Assembly: GCF_004912155.1 (NCBI RefSeq)
Contig: NZ_STGX01000006.1
Location: 111,509-175,508 of the forward strand
Direction: 5' to 3'
DNA from: Glycomyces paridis
Lineage (GTDB): Bacteria; Actinomycetota; Actinomycetes; Mycobacteriales; Micromonosporaceae
DNA: 64,000 bases
The notes under the pieces: model-generated
The model's database searches: none
Told to the model about the DNA's origin: nothing
What the model saw: only the letters and a program-made list of their open reading frames with translations
Program-made: the position numbers and the translations under genes
Shown: one piece after another, positions 41,210 through 50,919 of the stretch
How the letters are laid out: each line of letters opens with the position of its first letter
Position numbering within the stretch: position 1 is the stretch's first letter

Positions 41210-42463
41210 ATGACACGCACGCGGATCCTGACGGGCGTCGCAGCGACGCTCGCGCTGATGGCGGCGGGCTGCTCCGGCGGCGGCGAGGACGACGGCCCGG
41301 TCGAACTCACCTTCTGGCACGGGTACTCCGAGGCGGACGGCGACGTGCTCGAAGAGATCGTCGCCGACTTCAACGCCTCGCAGGACGACATCACCATCAA
41401 CACCGAACTGAAGACCTGGGCGAGCATCGACGACACCCTCCTCACCGCCCTGTCGGCGGGCGAGGGCCCCGGCCTGGTCGCCATGCCCGCCGAGCGGCTG
41501 CCCGTCTACGCCTCCAAGGGCGCGTTCGCCTCGCTCGACGACTTCTACGCCGACGAGTCGAGCAACACCGCGAACCTGGTGCCCGGCGCCGTCGCGATGG
41601 AAGAGGTCGAGGGCGAGAAGTTCGGCGTCCCCAGCGGCTTCGTGCCGCTGGCCGTCTACTACAACACCGCGCTCTTCGACGCCGCCGGCGTCACCGAGTT
41701 CCCGCAGACCTGGGACGAGTGGGTCAGCGCCTCCAAGCAGCTGACGGTGGACGAGGACGGCGACGGCACGCCCGAGCAGTACGGCGTCGTGCTCCCCGAC
41801 CACGCGACCGTCGCCAACGGCCTGTGGCCCTCGCTGTTCTACGGCAACGGCGGCGACATCGTCGACGGCGGGACGGCCGTGATCGACTCGCCCGAGAACG
41901 CCGAGACGCTGGAGTTCTGGAGCTCGGCGATCAACGCCGACCAGATCTCCCCCACCGGCATCGACGGGATCGGCGCCGACGAGCTGTTCAGCGGCGGCAA
42001 GGCCGCCATGACCGTCGGCGGGCCCTGGATGGCCTCCATCGCCGCAGAGAACGAGATCGACTACGCCATCGCGCCGCTCCCGGCCGGACCGGCCGCGCAG
42101 GCCGCCTCCGCCATCGGCATCTCGATGGCCGTCACCGTCGACACCAGCGACGCCGAGCAGGCCGCCGCCGAGGAGTTCCTCGCGTACTTCCTCAACGAGG
42201 AGAACTCCGTGAAGTGGTCGCTGGGCTCGGGCTGGCCGCCGCTGCGCACCGACATCCCGGCCGACGCGGTCGCCGAGAACCCGACGGTCGCCGCCCTGAC
42301 CGAGATCTCCGCGACCGGCCGCCCGCTCCTGCCGGGCGTGGTCAACAGCGTCGACGTGCTCACCGCGATCGACGAGCTCACGCAGCGCGCCGTCGCCGGG
42401 GAGGACGTCGCCACGCTCCTCGCCGAGGCCCAGGCCGAGATCCAGACGGCCCTGGACGACTGA
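41210..42463 (+). CDS. Sugar ABC transporter substrate-binding lipoprotein
   Basis: Extracellular solute-binding protein (family 1) of 417 residues with a lipobox AAGC (Cys20) and mature sequence starting SGGGEDDGPVELTFWHGYSEADG. The classic helix GKAAMTVGGPWMAS near residue 265 confirms the family. It delivers an oligosaccharide to the two permeases downstream. GAGAGGGAAAG precedes the ATG. Given the secreted arabinanase-like enzyme and the shared operator, arabino- or related oligosaccharides are the likely cargo (inference). Confidence 0.92.
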   Translation: MTRTRILTGVAATLALMAAGCSGGGEDDGPVELTFWHGYSEADGDVLEEIVADFNASQDDITINTELKTWASIDDTLLTALSAGEGPGLVAMPAERLPVYASKGAFASLDDFYADESSNTANLVPGAVAMEEVEGEKFGVPSGFVPLAVYYNTALFDAAGVTEFPQTWDEWVSASKQLTVDEDGDGTPEQYGVVLPDHATVANGLWPSLFYGNGGDIVDGGTAVIDSPENAETLEFWSSAINADQISPTGIDGIGADELFSGGKAAMTVGGPWMASIAAENEIDYAIAPLPAGPAAQAASAIGISMAVTVDTSDAEQAAAEEFLAYFLNEENSVKWSLGSGWPPLRTDIPADAVAENPTVAALTEISATGRPLLPGVVNSVDVLTAIDELTQRAVAGEDVATLLAEAQAEIQTALDD

Positions 42464-42476
42464 CCGACCCGCACTC

Positions 42477-42500
42477 GGGGGCGCCCGGCCGGGCGCCCCC
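42477..42500 (+). terminator. Intra-operon hairpin after the binding-protein gene
   Basis: A perfect 24-nt palindrome (arms GGGGGCGCCCGG/CCGGGCGCCCCC) follows the stop codon by 13 nt and precedes the permease gene by 20 nt. As in the first transporter operon it probably sets a higher binding-protein to permease ratio. Confidence 0.65.
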
Positions 42501-42520
42501 TCGGAGCTTGAGAGGAAACC

Positions 42521-43471
42521 ATGAGTGCTGACCATGTGCCGGTCCGCCGGTACCGTCCTCCGGCGCCGCTGGGCGGGCGGCGCCGCGCCACCGGCAGCCA
42601 GTCGGGCCGCAACGCCAAGGCGCTGCTGTTCCTGACGCCGGCGCTGATCATCCTGGGCCTGTTCGTGGTCTGGCCGATGATCTCGGCGCTGCGGCTGTCG
42701 TTCACCGACGCGAGCGGGTTCGGCCGCGAGGAGTGGGTGGGCCTGGAGAACTACGTCAAGGTCTTCACCGACTCCGACGTCTTCGACGCGGTGACCAACA
42801 CCGCCCTGTACACGGTGCTGTTCACACCGACCGCCGTCATCGCGGCGCTGGGGCTGGCGCTGCTGCTCAACAGCCCGCACATGCCCTTCCGCTCGTTCTT
42901 CCGCACCGCGCTGTTCGTGCCCTTCACGATCTCGTTCGCCGTGGCGGCCTTCGCGTGGAGCTACCTCATCGACCCGCAGGTCGGGCTGCTGAACTACTGG
43001 CTGCGCGGCATGGGCGTCCAGATGGGCAACGTCCTGGAGGACCCGCAGCTCGCCATGCCCGCGGTCGCGTTCGTGGCCGTGTGGAAGCTCTTCGGCTTCT
43101 ACTTCGTCATCTTCCTCGCCGGGCTCCAGGACATCCCCTCCTCGCTGTACGAGGCGGCGCGGATCGACGGGGCCGGGCCGTGGGCGCGGCTGCGGCGCAT
43201 CACGCTGCCGCTGCTGTCGAACACGATGGCGTTCGTACTCATCTTCGCGACGATCGCGGCGCTACAGACCTTCGACCAGATCTACGTCATGACCGGCGGC
43301 GGCCCCTACGGACACACGCAGACCGTGGTCATGGAGATCTACGAGTCCGGGTTCCGCAAGCTCGACATCGGCTTCGCCTCCGCACTGTCCTATGTGCTTC
43401 TGATCGCGACGCTGATCCTCAGCCTGGTGCAGTTCGTGTTCTTCGGCCGCAGAGAGAAGGACCTGTCATGA
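42521..43471 (+). CDS. Sugar ABC transporter permease (MalF/UgpA-like)
   Basis: Membrane permease of 316 residues with six predicted helices, first one at LLFLTPALIILGLFVVWPMI. EAA loop: YEAARIDGAGPWARLRRITLP. The TGGGPYGHTQTVVMEIYESGF stretch near the C-terminus is typical of MalF/UgpA-type subunits. Good ribosome site GAGAGGAAACC before ATG. Overlaps the next permease by ATGA. Confidence 0.92.
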   Translation: MSADHVPVRRYRPPAPLGGRRRATGSQSGRNAKALLFLTPALIILGLFVVWPMISALRLSFTDASGFGREEWVGLENYVKVFTDSDVFDAVTNTALYTVLFTPTAVIAALGLALLLNSPHMPFRSFFRTALFVPFTISFAVAAFAWSYLIDPQVGLLNYWLRGMGVQMGNVLEDPQLAMPAVAFVAVWKLFGFYFVIFLAGLQDIPSSLYEAARIDGAGPWARLRRITLPLLSNTMAFVLIFATIAALQTFDQIYVMTGGGPYGHTQTVVMEIYESGFRKLDIGFASALSYVLLIATLILSLVQFVFFGRREKDLS

Positions 43472-44316
43472 GCCCCCGCAGGGGAAACCGGCTGCGCGAG
43501 ATCCGCCCGGGCACCGTCCTGGCGACGATCGCGCTCGTCGTGGTCAGCGCGATCGTGCTGCTGCCCATCGCGATCATCGTCTTCACCGCGTTCAAGCCCG
43601 CCGTCGAGGTCAACGCCTTCCCGCCGAGCCTCCTGCCCGACGCGTGGACGCTCGACAACGTCAGGGAGGTGACCTCCGAGCTGCCGTTCGCGCGGCTCAT
43701 GGGCAACAGCTTCCTGTTCGCCGGCGGGGTCACCCTCTTCGCGCTCGTCTTCGACTCGCTCGCGGCGTACGCCCTGGCGCGCATCGACTTCACCGGCCGC
43801 AAGGTCCTCCTCGTCGCCATCATCGCGACGCTCATGATCCCCTTCCAGGCCACGCTCATCCCGCTCTACCAGCTGGTGGCGGACCTGGGCTGGGTGAACA
43901 CCTACACCGGGCTCATCGCGCCGCGGGCAGCGGACGCGTTCGGGATCTTCTTCCTGCGCCAGTTCTTCCTCGCGCTGCCCCGCGACATCGACTCGGCCGC
44001 CCGCATGGACGGCGCCAGCGAGTTCCGGCTCTTCCGCTCGATCGTGATCCCCAACGCCATGCCCGCCCTGCTCACCTTGGGGCTCTTCACGTTCGTGAAC
44101 AACTGGAACGACCTGCTGTGGCCGCTCGTGTTCACGACCGACGCCGAGATGGGCACCATAACCTCCGGCCTGACACTGCTGACGGGACCGAGCGGCATCG
44201 TGCCGCACGGCGTGATGATGGCCGGGTCGCTCATCGCGATCCTGCCGCTGGTCATCGCGTTCCTGTTCGTACAGCGCCGGTTCATCGAGAACATCGCGAC
44301 GACAGGACTCAAATGA
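43468..44316 (+). CDS. Sugar ABC transporter permease (MalG/UgpE-like)
   Basis: Second permease, 282 residues, six predicted helices. EAA loop: DSAARMDGASEFRLFRSIVIPNAMP. The ATLMIPFQATLIPLYQL segment and the FTFVNNWNDLLWPLV stretch are hallmarks of MalG-type subunits. ATGA overlaps on both sides link it tightly to the first permease and to the glycosidase gene. No ATPase is encoded in the operon, implying a shared MsiK-like ATPase elsewhere. Confidence 0.92.
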   Translation: MSPRRGNRLREIRPGTVLATIALVVVSAIVLLPIAIIVFTAFKPAVEVNAFPPSLLPDAWTLDNVREVTSELPFARLMGNSFLFAGGVTLFALVFDSLAAYALARIDFTGRKVLLVAIIATLMIPFQATLIPLYQLVADLGWVNTYTGLIAPRAADAFGIFFLRQFFLALPRDIDSAARMDGASEFRLFRSIVIPNAMPALLTLGLFTFVNNWNDLLWPLVFTTDAEMGTITSGLTLLTGPSGIVPHGVMMAGSLIAILPLVIAFLFVQRRFIENIATTGLK

Positions 44317-45572
44317 CCGACACCCGCCCATGGTTCCGCGACGGCGCACTCCACTTCGCCGTCGGCGTCGAGGACACGTTCGTGCCCCAGACGGGCCCCG
44401 GCGAACGGCCGATCGACGAGTACGAGCTCACCGAGCACTACGAGCACTGGCACGCCGACCTCGCCCTGGCGAGCGGCGCGGGCGCCGAGTTCGTGCGCTG
44501 GGGCGTGCCCTGGTACCGGATCCAGCCGGAGAAGGAACGCTGGGACTGGGACTGGCTCGACCGGGTCATGGCCCGCTACGCCGAGCTCGGGCTGCGGCCG
44601 ATCGTGGACCTCATGCACTACGGCACGCCGCTGTGGATGGACCGGCAGTTCGCGAACCCGGACTACCCCGAGCGCGTCGCCGAGTACGGCGCGCGCGTGG
44701 CCGAACGCTATGCGGGATACGGGTTCTACGACTACACGCCGGTGAACGAGCCGATGATCCACGCCCAGTTCTCCGGCGAGTACGCGTACTGGCCGCCGCA
44801 CCTCTCAGGACCACGGGGCCTGAGCGAGGTGGTCGGCCAGATCGCGCGCGGCTTCGTGCGCACGCAGCACGCGGTGCGCGGCGTCCTCGGCGAGAAGGCG
44901 GCGTTCGTGCACGTGGACGCGGGGATGCGGTACGTCGGCGACGTGGACGCCCCCGAGCACCGCGAGCTCGCCGCGCGGCTCAAGGAGCAGGTGCACCTCG
45001 TGGAGGACCTGGTCACCGGGCGGGTCGGCGCGGACCACGCGCTCGCGCCGTTCCTGCTGGCGAACGGCTGGGAGGACGCCGACCTCGCCTGGTTCCAGGA
45101 GGCGCCGGCGCTCCCGGACGTCATGGGCGTCAACTACTACCCGCTGCACTCGACCGAGGTCTTCGAGGCCGGGGTGTTCCACTCCGGCGGATTCCCCGAC
45201 CCGCGCCCGGCCCGCGACGACGGCACCGCGGGCCTGGTCGAGCTGCTGCGCTCGGCCGCCGAGCGGTACGGCGCGCCCGTCATGCTCACCGAGACCTGCG
45301 TGACCGACTCGGTCAAGGCCCGCCTCGACTGGCTCGACGAGTCGGTGGCGGCGGTCCGGGGCCTGCGCGAGGACGGCGTGGACGTGGTCGGCTACACCTG
45401 GTGGCCCCTGTTCGACATGTACGAGTGGACTTACCGGCACTCCGAGCTGCCGCGCGAGGCGCACCGGCTCACGATGGGACTGTGGGAACTCCAGGAGAGC
45501 GACGCCGGTCTCCTGCGGGTGCGCACGGCCGTCGCCGACCGCTTCCGGCACCACGCGCTCGGGAGCCGCTGA
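44313..45572 (+). CDS. Intracellular GH1-like (clan GH-A) glycoside hydrolase
   Basis: Cytoplasmic (beta/alpha)8 glycosidase of 419 residues, no signal peptide. The acid/base is in DYTPVNEPMIHA and the nucleophile in VMLTETCVTD; VDLMHYGTPLWMD and DVMGVNYYPLHS correspond to family-1 strand motifs. The C-terminal GYTWWPLFDMYEWTYRH resembles the WSLMDNFEW region of GH1 enzymes. It probably splits the oligosaccharide after import. Last gene of the LacI-controlled operon; its final codons recur in the DNA that follows. Confidence 0.82.
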   Translation: MTDTRPWFRDGALHFAVGVEDTFVPQTGPGERPIDEYELTEHYEHWHADLALASGAGAEFVRWGVPWYRIQPEKERWDWDWLDRVMARYAELGLRPIVDLMHYGTPLWMDRQFANPDYPERVAEYGARVAERYAGYGFYDYTPVNEPMIHAQFSGEYAYWPPHLSGPRGLSEVVGQIARGFVRTQHAVRGVLGEKAAFVHVDAGMRYVGDVDAPEHRELAARLKEQVHLVEDLVTGRVGADHALAPFLLANGWEDADLAWFQEAPALPDVMGVNYYPLHSTEVFEAGVFHSGGFPDPRPARDDGTAGLVELLRSAAERYGAPVMLTETCVTDSVKARLDWLDESVAAVRGLREDGVDVVGYTWWPLFDMYEWTYRHSELPREAHRLTMGLWELQESDAGLLRVRTAVADRFRHHALGSR

Positions 45573-45745
45573 GGCCGAGCCGGGCCCGGCCGCTCAGGGA
45601 CGAACGGTCTTCGGCGCCGCACGCTCAGGGAACGCCGGGCCGCTCGGGGGGCAGGCCCGACTCACGGCCGGACAGGACCGAGTCCGAACGGCGCGGGCAC
45701 CGCGTGCTCGGGGAGCGCCGAGCGGGCCGGGGCGTGTGCCCGGGC
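45547..45745. repeat. Decayed copies of the GH1-like gene 3' end
   Basis: The gene terminus GGCACCACGCGCTCGGGAGC (45547) recurs beyond the stop as GCGCCGCACGCTCAGGGAAC (45614) and GGCACCGCGTGCTCGGGGAG (45697). The remaining gap to 46058 shows GC-rich sequence without a gene up to about 45990. Confidence 0.6.
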
Positions 45746-45992
45746 GCTCCGGCGGAGCGCCCCGCCCGCACCGCTCCCTCGGGCAGGCTCCCCCGGGATC
45801 CGGCGGGGCGGCCGCCCTTCGGCCGCTCCGCCGGCAGGCCCGTCGCCGACCGGCGCTCGGCTCGCCGCCGACCCGCCGGTCACCAGGGGCCTCCCTCGGC
45901 CGCCGAGCGCGTTCGGTCCGCACGTCGGTGTCCCCGCGACCTGGCTCCCGGTCCGGTGTGACCATCAGGCGGGCGGACCGGGACTCCACTTA

Positions 45993-46018
45993 TTGCAAGT
46001 AGTTTGCAACAGTAGAAT
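45993..46018 (+). promoter_or_regulatory. TTGCAA repeat operator and -10 element before tsaD
   Basis: TTGCAAGTAGTTTGCAA (45993-46009) carries two copies of the self-complementary TTGCAA 11 nt apart, directly before TAGAAT (46013-46018). The -10 is about 40 nt before the ATG at 46059. A dimeric regulator could bind one helical turn apart and block the promoter. Confidence 0.5.
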
Positions 46019-46058
46019 CGTCCCGGAACCGCAGCGCGAGTGATGGGAGGGCGAGCCG

Positions 46059-47105
46059 ATGGGCGTGCCGCAAGGGGCCGTGGTCATGGGCATCGAGTCC
46101 TCGTGCGACGAGACGGGCGTGGGCCTGGTCGCGGACGGGCGCCTCCTCGGCGAGTGCACCGCCACGAGCATGGACGAGCACGCCCGCTTCGGCGGGATCG
46201 TCCCCGAGGTCGCCGCCCGCGCCCACCTCCAGTCGATGGTCCCGGCCGTGCGCACCGCGCTCGAACGCGCCGGGCTGGAGAAGGGCGACGTCGACGCCGT
46301 CGCCGTGACCGCCGGACCCGGCCTCTCCACCGCCCTGACCGTGGGCATCGCCGCCGCGAAGGCGTACGCGCTCGCGCTCGGCGTGCCGCTCCTGGGCGTC
46401 CACCACCTCGCCGGGCACGTCGCCGCCGACACCCTCGAACACGGACCGCTGCCCGAGCGCAGCGTGGGCCTGGTCGTCTCCGGCGGGCACACCTCGCTGC
46501 TCATGCTCGGCGACCTCGCCCGCGACCCGATCGTGCACCTCGGCGACACCGCCGACGACGCCGCGGGCGAGGCGTTCGACAAGGTCGCCCGCCTCCTGGG
46601 CCTCGGCTACCCCGGCGGACCCGCGCTCAGCCGCGCCGCCGCCGAAGGCGACCCCGGCGCGATCCGGTTCCCGCGCCCCACCGTCGGCCCCTACGGCTTC
46701 TCCTTCTCCGGCTTGAAGAGCGCCGTCGCCCGCTGGATCGACGCGTCGCAGGGGCCACTGCCGGTCGCGGACATCGCCGCCTCGTTCCAAGAGGCCGTCT
46801 GCGACGTCCTCACCGCCAAGGCCGTCGCCGCGTGCACCGACCACGGCGTCGACACGCTCGTCATCGCCGGGGGCGTCGCCGCCAACGGGCGCCTGCGCGA
46901 ACTCGCCGAGTCCCGCTGCGCCGAACGCGGCATCACCGTGCGCGTCCCGCCGCCGCGCCTGTGCACCGACAACGGCGCCATGATCGCCGCCGTAGGGTCC
47001 ATGCTGGTGGAGGCGGGCGCGCCGTGGGCGCCCCCCGGCATGTCCGCCGATTCCTCCGCGCCGCTCACCGCGGCGCTGCTCCAACCCGTGAAAGGGGCCC
47101 TGTGA
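46059..47105 (+). CDS. tsaD: tRNA N6-adenosine threonylcarbamoyltransferase
   Basis: Universal enzyme of 348 residues that transfers the threonylcarbamoyl group to A37 of ANN-decoding tRNAs. Family motifs: [14 protein letters not shown] at the N-terminus, the iron-binding HHLAGH, SGGHTSL, and the C-terminal [11 protein letters not shown] and [16 protein letters not shown] precedes the ATG. In actinobacteria tsaD usually follows tsaB and rimI; here it stands without them and overlaps rocD by GTGA, which is unusual. Confidence 0.95.
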   Translation: MGVPQGAVVMGIESSCDETGVGLVADGRLLGECTATSMDEHARFGGIVPEVAARAHLQSMVPAVRTALERAGLEKGDVDAVAVTAGPGLSTALTVGIAAAKAYALALGVPLLGVHHLAGHVAADTLEHGPLPERSVGLVVSGGHTSLLMLGDLARDPIVHLGDTADDAAGEAFDKVARLLGLGYPGGPALSRAAAEGDPGAIRFPRPTVGPYGFSFSGLKSAVARWIDASQGPLPVADIAASFQEAVCDVLTAKAVAACTDHGVDTLVIAGGVAANGRLRELAESRCAERGITVRVPPPRLCTDNGAMIAAVGSMLVEAGAPWAPPGMSADSSAPLTAALLQPVKGAL

Positions 47106-48304
47106 ACCGCTCGAGCGATCTCACCGCACTCGAAGAGCACTACGGCGCGCACAACTACCACCCGCTCCCGGTGGTCCTCGCCGAAGGGGACGGCGCCTGG
47201 GTCACCGACGCCGAAGGCCGCCGCTACCTCGACTGGCTCGCGGCCTACTCCGCGGTGAACTTCGGCCACGGCCACCCGCGCCTGGTCGCCGCAGCCCACG
47301 CCCAGCTCGACCGGCTCACGCTCGCCTCGCGCGCGTTCCGCACCGACCAGCTCGGGCCGTTCTGCGCCGAACTCGCCGAGCTGTGCGGCAAGGACGCGGT
47401 CCTGCCGATGAACACCGGCGCCGAGGCCGTCGAGACCGCGATCAAGGCCGCCCGCAAATGGGGCTACACGCGCAAGGGCGTCGCCGAGGGCCGCGCCCGC
47501 ATCGTCGTGTTCGACGGGAACTTCCACGGCCGCACCACGACCATCGTCGGCTTCTCCTCCGACCCGGTCGCGCGCGACGGCTTCGGGCCCTTCGCTCCCG
47601 GCTTCGACTCGGTCCCCTACGGCGACATCGAGGCGCTCACCGCCGCCATCGGGCCCGACACGGTCGCCGTCCTCATCGAGCCCGTCCAGGGCGAGGCGGG
47701 CGTCATCGCCCCGCCCGAGGGCTACCTGCGCGCGGTCCGCGAGGCCTGCGACGCGAACGGCGTCCTCATGATCGCCGACGAGATCCAGTCGGGCCTGGGC
47801 CGCACCGGCCACACCTTCGCGTGCGACCGCGAGGACGTCGTGCCCGACGTGTACCTGCTCGGCAAGGCCCTCGGCGGCGGCATCGTGCCCGTCTCGGCGG
47901 TCGCGGCCGACCGCGAGGTCATGGACGTCTTCACCCCCGGCAGCCACGGCTCCACGTTCGGCGGCAACCCGCTCGCCGCCGCCGTCGGCCGCGAGGTCGT
48001 CGCCATGCTCGCCACCGGCGAATGGCAGGACCGGGCACTGGAACTGGGCGCGCACCTCGAGAACGCGCTCGCCGGGCTCGACCGCTCCAAGGTCGAGGCG
48101 ATCCGCGTGGTCGGCCTCTGGGCCGGCGTCGACCTCGCCGAGGACGCCCCCACCGCCCGCGAGGTGTGCGAGCGGGCCGCGCGGCTCGGCCTGCTGTGCA
48201 AGGAGACCCACCACAAGACGGTGCGCATCGCCCCGCCGCTGGTCATCGAGCCAGTCGAGATCGACAAGGGCGTGGCGATCCTCGCCGAGGCCATCGCGGG
48301 CTGA
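47102..48304 (+). CDS. rocD: Ornithine aminotransferase
   Basis: PLP-dependent class III aminotransferase of 400 residues converting ornithine and 2-oxoglutarate to glutamate semialdehyde and glutamate in arginine catabolism. Characteristic segments: [13 protein letters not shown] at the N-terminus, [37 protein letters not shown] and the PLP lysine in LLGKALGGG. The NYHPLPVV start is specific for RocD among class III enzymes. GTG overlaps the tsaD stop by four bases. Confidence 0.95.
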   Translation: MNRSSDLTALEEHYGAHNYHPLPVVLAEGDGAWVTDAEGRRYLDWLAAYSAVNFGHGHPRLVAAAHAQLDRLTLASRAFRTDQLGPFCAELAELCGKDAVLPMNTGAEAVETAIKAARKWGYTRKGVAEGRARIVVFDGNFHGRTTTIVGFSSDPVARDGFGPFAPGFDSVPYGDIEALTAAIGPDTVAVLIEPVQGEAGVIAPPEGYLRAVREACDANGVLMIADEIQSGLGRTGHTFACDREDVVPDVYLLGKALGGGIVPVSAVAADREVMDVFTPGSHGSTFGGNPLAAAVGREVVAMLATGEWQDRALELGAHLENALAGLDRSKVEAIRVVGLWAGVDLAEDAPTAREVCERAARLGLLCKETHHKTVRIAPPLVIEPVEIDKGVAILAEAIAG

Positions 48305-48317
48305 ACCCCCAGACGAC

Positions 48318-48355
48318 GGCGCCCCGGCCGGTCCGAGAGGACCGGCCGGGGCGCC
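48318..48355. terminator. 17-bp-stem bidirectional terminator
   Basis: GGCGCCCCGGCCGGTCC and its perfect complement flank a GAGA loop between rocD and the convergent copper operon. Confidence 0.85.
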
Positions 48356-48362
48356 GCTTCGT

Positions 48363-48599
48363 TCAGGCCGCCCGCGCGTACTTGGCCGGGTCGGCGTCGA
48401 AGGCCGGACCGCAACCTGCGCAGCAGAACCAGTACCGCTCGCCCTCGAAGTCGCGGAAGAGCCCGGCCGCCTCTGCGTCGGCCTTGACCACGGTCGAACC
48501 GGTCATCACGGGGCACTCGGCGAGCTCCTCGGGGCGCTTCTCATCGGCGTCGACCGGGGCATGGCAGGCCTCGGCGGCCTTGTCCTGCGTGCTGCACAT
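48363..48599 (-). CDS. YHS-domain small metal-binding protein
   Basis: Protein of 78 residues. The YHS core is CPVMTGSTVVKADAEAAGLF followed by YWFCCAGCGPAFDADPAKY, with a CCAGC metal-binding cluster. An extra N-terminal arm has two more Cys and a His (MCSTQDKAAEACHAPVDAD). YHS modules occur on CopA-type ATPases; here the module is a separate protein at the end of the copA operon, so delivery of copper to the pump is likely (inference). Confidence 0.85.
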   Translation of the reverse strand: MCSTQDKAAEACHAPVDADEKRPEELAECPVMTGSTVVKADAEAAGLFRDFEGERYWFCCAGCGPAFDADPAKYARAA

Positions 48600-48632
48600 G
48601 GGGGTTCCTTTCGGCTGGAGTGGATCGGGTGG

Positions 48633-50903
48633 TCAGGCGGCGGTGCGGGACTTGAAGGTCCGCAGCCGCAGGCTGTTGCTGACGACGAACACGCTGGAGA
48701 AGGCCATGGCCGCCCCCGCGAGCATCGGGTTGAGCAGGCCCAGCGCCGCCAGCGGGATCGCGGCGGTGTTGTACGCGAAGGCCCAGAACAGGTTCGCCTT
48801 GATCGTGCCGAGGGTCCGGCGCGAGAGCCGGATCGCGTCGGCGGCGGCCCGCAGGTCCCCGCGCACCAGTGTCAGGTCGGCCGCCTCGATCGCGACGTCC
48901 GTCCCGGTGCCCATCGCCAGGCCCAGGTCGGCCTTGGCGAGCGCGGCGGCGTCGTTGACGCCGTCGCCGACCATCGCCACGACCTTGCCCTCCGACTGGA
49001 GGCGGGCCACGACGTCGACCTTGTCGGCGGGCATGACCTCGGCCACGACCTCCTCGATGCCGACCTCGGCGGCCACCTGCTCCGCGGCGGCGCGGTTGTC
49101 GCCGGTGAGCAGCACCGGGGTCAGGCCGAGCCGCTTGAACTCGGCGATCGCCTCGGCGCTCGTGGGCTTGACGGCGTCGGCCACGACGAGGACGCCGCGG
49201 GCCTCCCCGTCCCAGGCGACCGCGACGGCGGTGCGGCCCTGGGACTCGGCGGTCGCCTTGGCCTCGGCGAGGTCCTCGGGCAGGGCCAGGGACCAGTCCT
49301 CCAGGAGGCTCGTGCGGCCCACGAGCACGGCGTGGCCGTCCACGACGCCCTGCACGCCCTTGCCCTCGACGTTCGCGAAGGACTCGGGCACCGGCAGCGG
49401 CCCGGTCTCGGCGACCGCGCCCTTGGCGACGGCCTGGGCGATCGGGTGCTCGGAGGCGTCCTCCAGGGCGCCGGCGAGGCGCAGCAGCTCGGCGCGCTCG
49501 ACCCCGTCGGCGGCGACGGCGTCGAGGAGCGTCATGCGCCCGGTGGTCACCGTGCCGGTCTTGTCGAGGACGATCGTGTCGACCTTGCGGGTCGATTCGA
49601 GCACTTCGGGGCCCTTGATGAGGATGCCCAGCTGCGCGCCGCGGCCGGTGCCCACGAGCAGCGCGGTCGGCGTCGCGAGGCCGAGGGCGCACGGGCAGGC
49701 GATGATGAGGACCGCGACGGCGGCGGTGAACGCGGCGCTGGCGGGGAAGCCCGCGCCGAGCCACGCGCCGAGCGCGGCCACGCTGATCGCGATGGCGATC
49801 GGCACGAACACGCCGGAGACGCGGTCGGCGAGGCGCTGGACCTCGGCTTTACCGGACTGGGCGTCCTCGATGAGGCGCGCCATCTGGGCGAGCTGCGTGT
49901 CCGCGCCGACCCTGGTGGCGCGCACGGTGAGGCGTCCGCCCGCGTTGACGGTGGCGCCGGTGACGGCGTCGCCGGGGGCGACCTCGACGGGCACCGACTC
50001 GCCGGTGAGCATGGAGGCGTCCACGGCGGAGGTGCCGGTGACGACGGTGCCGTCGGTGGCGATCTTCTCGCCGGGGCGCACGACGAACTCGTCGCCCACG
50101 GCGAGGTCCTCGATCGGGACGCGCGTCTCGACGCCGTCCTTGAGGACGCCGACCTCTTTGGCGCCCATCTGGAGCAGGGCCCGCAGGGCGGCCCCGGCCC
50201 GGCGCTTGGAGCGCTTCTCGAAGTAGCGTCCGGCCAGGACGAAGGCGACGACGCCCGCGCCGACCTCGAGGTAGATGTTGCCCGCGCCGTCGCTGGGGGC
50301 GACGGTGAGTTCGAAGGGGTGCTTCATGCCCGGTTCCCCGGCGGTGCCGAGGAACAGCGCGTACAGCGACCAGGCCAGCGCCGAGAGGGTGCCGACGGAG
50401 ATGAGCGTGTCCATCGTGGCCGCGCCGTGGCGCAGGTTCGTCCACGCGGCCTTGTGGAACGGCCATCCGGCCCACAGGATCGCGGGGGCGGCGAGGACGA
50501 GGGAGGCCCACTGCCAGTAGTCGAACTGGAGGGCGGGGACCATCGACATGGCGACGACGGGGACGCCGAGCGCGACGGCGCCGATGAGGCGCTGCCGCAG
50601 CGAGTCGAGTTCGCGGTCGGCGGGCTCGGCGTCGTCGCCGGGCTCGGGGGTCTCGGGTGCGGGTACGGCGGCGGTGTAGCCGGTCTTCTCGACCACGGCG
50701 ATGAGTTCGGCGGCGTCGAGTCCGGCGGGGCCGGTGACCTTGGCCTTCTCGGTGGCGTAGTTGACGGTGGCGGTGACGCCTTCGAGTTTGTTGAGTTTCT
50801 TCTCGATGCGCATGGCGCAGGAGGCGCAGGTCATGCCGCCGATTTCGAGTTCGATGACGTTGCCGCCCTTGAGGAGCGGTGGCTGGGCCGTGTCGTCTGA
50901 CAT
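48633..50903 (-). CDS. copA: Copper-exporting P1B-type ATPase
   Basis: Cu(I) efflux pump of 756 residues: one N-terminal HMA domain with GMTCASC (about 23-29), eight predicted membrane helices, actuator TGES, the transport motif [14 protein letters not shown], phosphorylation DKTGTVTTG, nucleotide-binding EHPIAQ and hinge [18 protein letters not shown] and the [15 protein letters not shown] segment in the last helices are the Cu(I)-specific residues of the P1B-1 class. Follows a Met/His-rich protein and CopZ in the operon. Confidence 0.95.
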   Translation of the reverse strand: MSDDTAQPPLLKGGNVIELEIGGMTCASCAMRIEKKLNKLEGVTATVNYATEKAKVTGPAGLDAAELIAVVEKTGYTAAVPAPETPEPGDDAEPADRELDSLRQRLIGAVALGVPVVAMSMVPALQFDYWQWASLVLAAPAILWAGWPFHKAAWTNLRHGAATMDTLISVGTLSALAWSLYALFLGTAGEPGMKHPFELTVAPSDGAGNIYLEVGAGVVAFVLAGRYFEKRSKRRAGAALRALLQMGAKEVGVLKDGVETRVPIEDLAVGDEFVVRPGEKIATDGTVVTGTSAVDASMLTGESVPVEVAPGDAVTGATVNAGGRLTVRATRVGADTQLAQMARLIEDAQSGKAEVQRLADRVSGVFVPIAIAISVAALGAWLGAGFPASAAFTAAVAVLIIACPCALGLATPTALLVGTGRGAQLGILIKGPEVLESTRKVDTIVLDKTGTVTTGRMTLLDAVAADGVERAELLRLAGALEDASEHPIAQAVAKGAVAETGPLPVPESFANVEGKGVQGVVDGHAVLVGRTSLLEDWSLALPEDLAEAKATAESQGRTAVAVAWDGEARGVLVVADAVKPTSAEAIAEFKRLGLTPVLLTGDNRAAAEQVAAEVGIEEVVAEVMPADKVDVVARLQSEGKVVAMVGDGVNDAAALAKADLGLAMGTGTDVAIEAADLTLVRGDLRAAADAIRLSRRTLGTIKANLFWAFAYNTAAIPLAALGLLNPMLAGAAMAFSSVFVVSNSLRLRTFKSRTAA

Positions 50904-50919
50904 GGTGGCTCCTTCGGTG

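Noticed and set aside
38843..42880. Very long minus-strand open frame spanning several genes
   Set aside because: It crosses oppositely oriented genes and intergenic operators; composition is Arg/Pro/His-rich noise.
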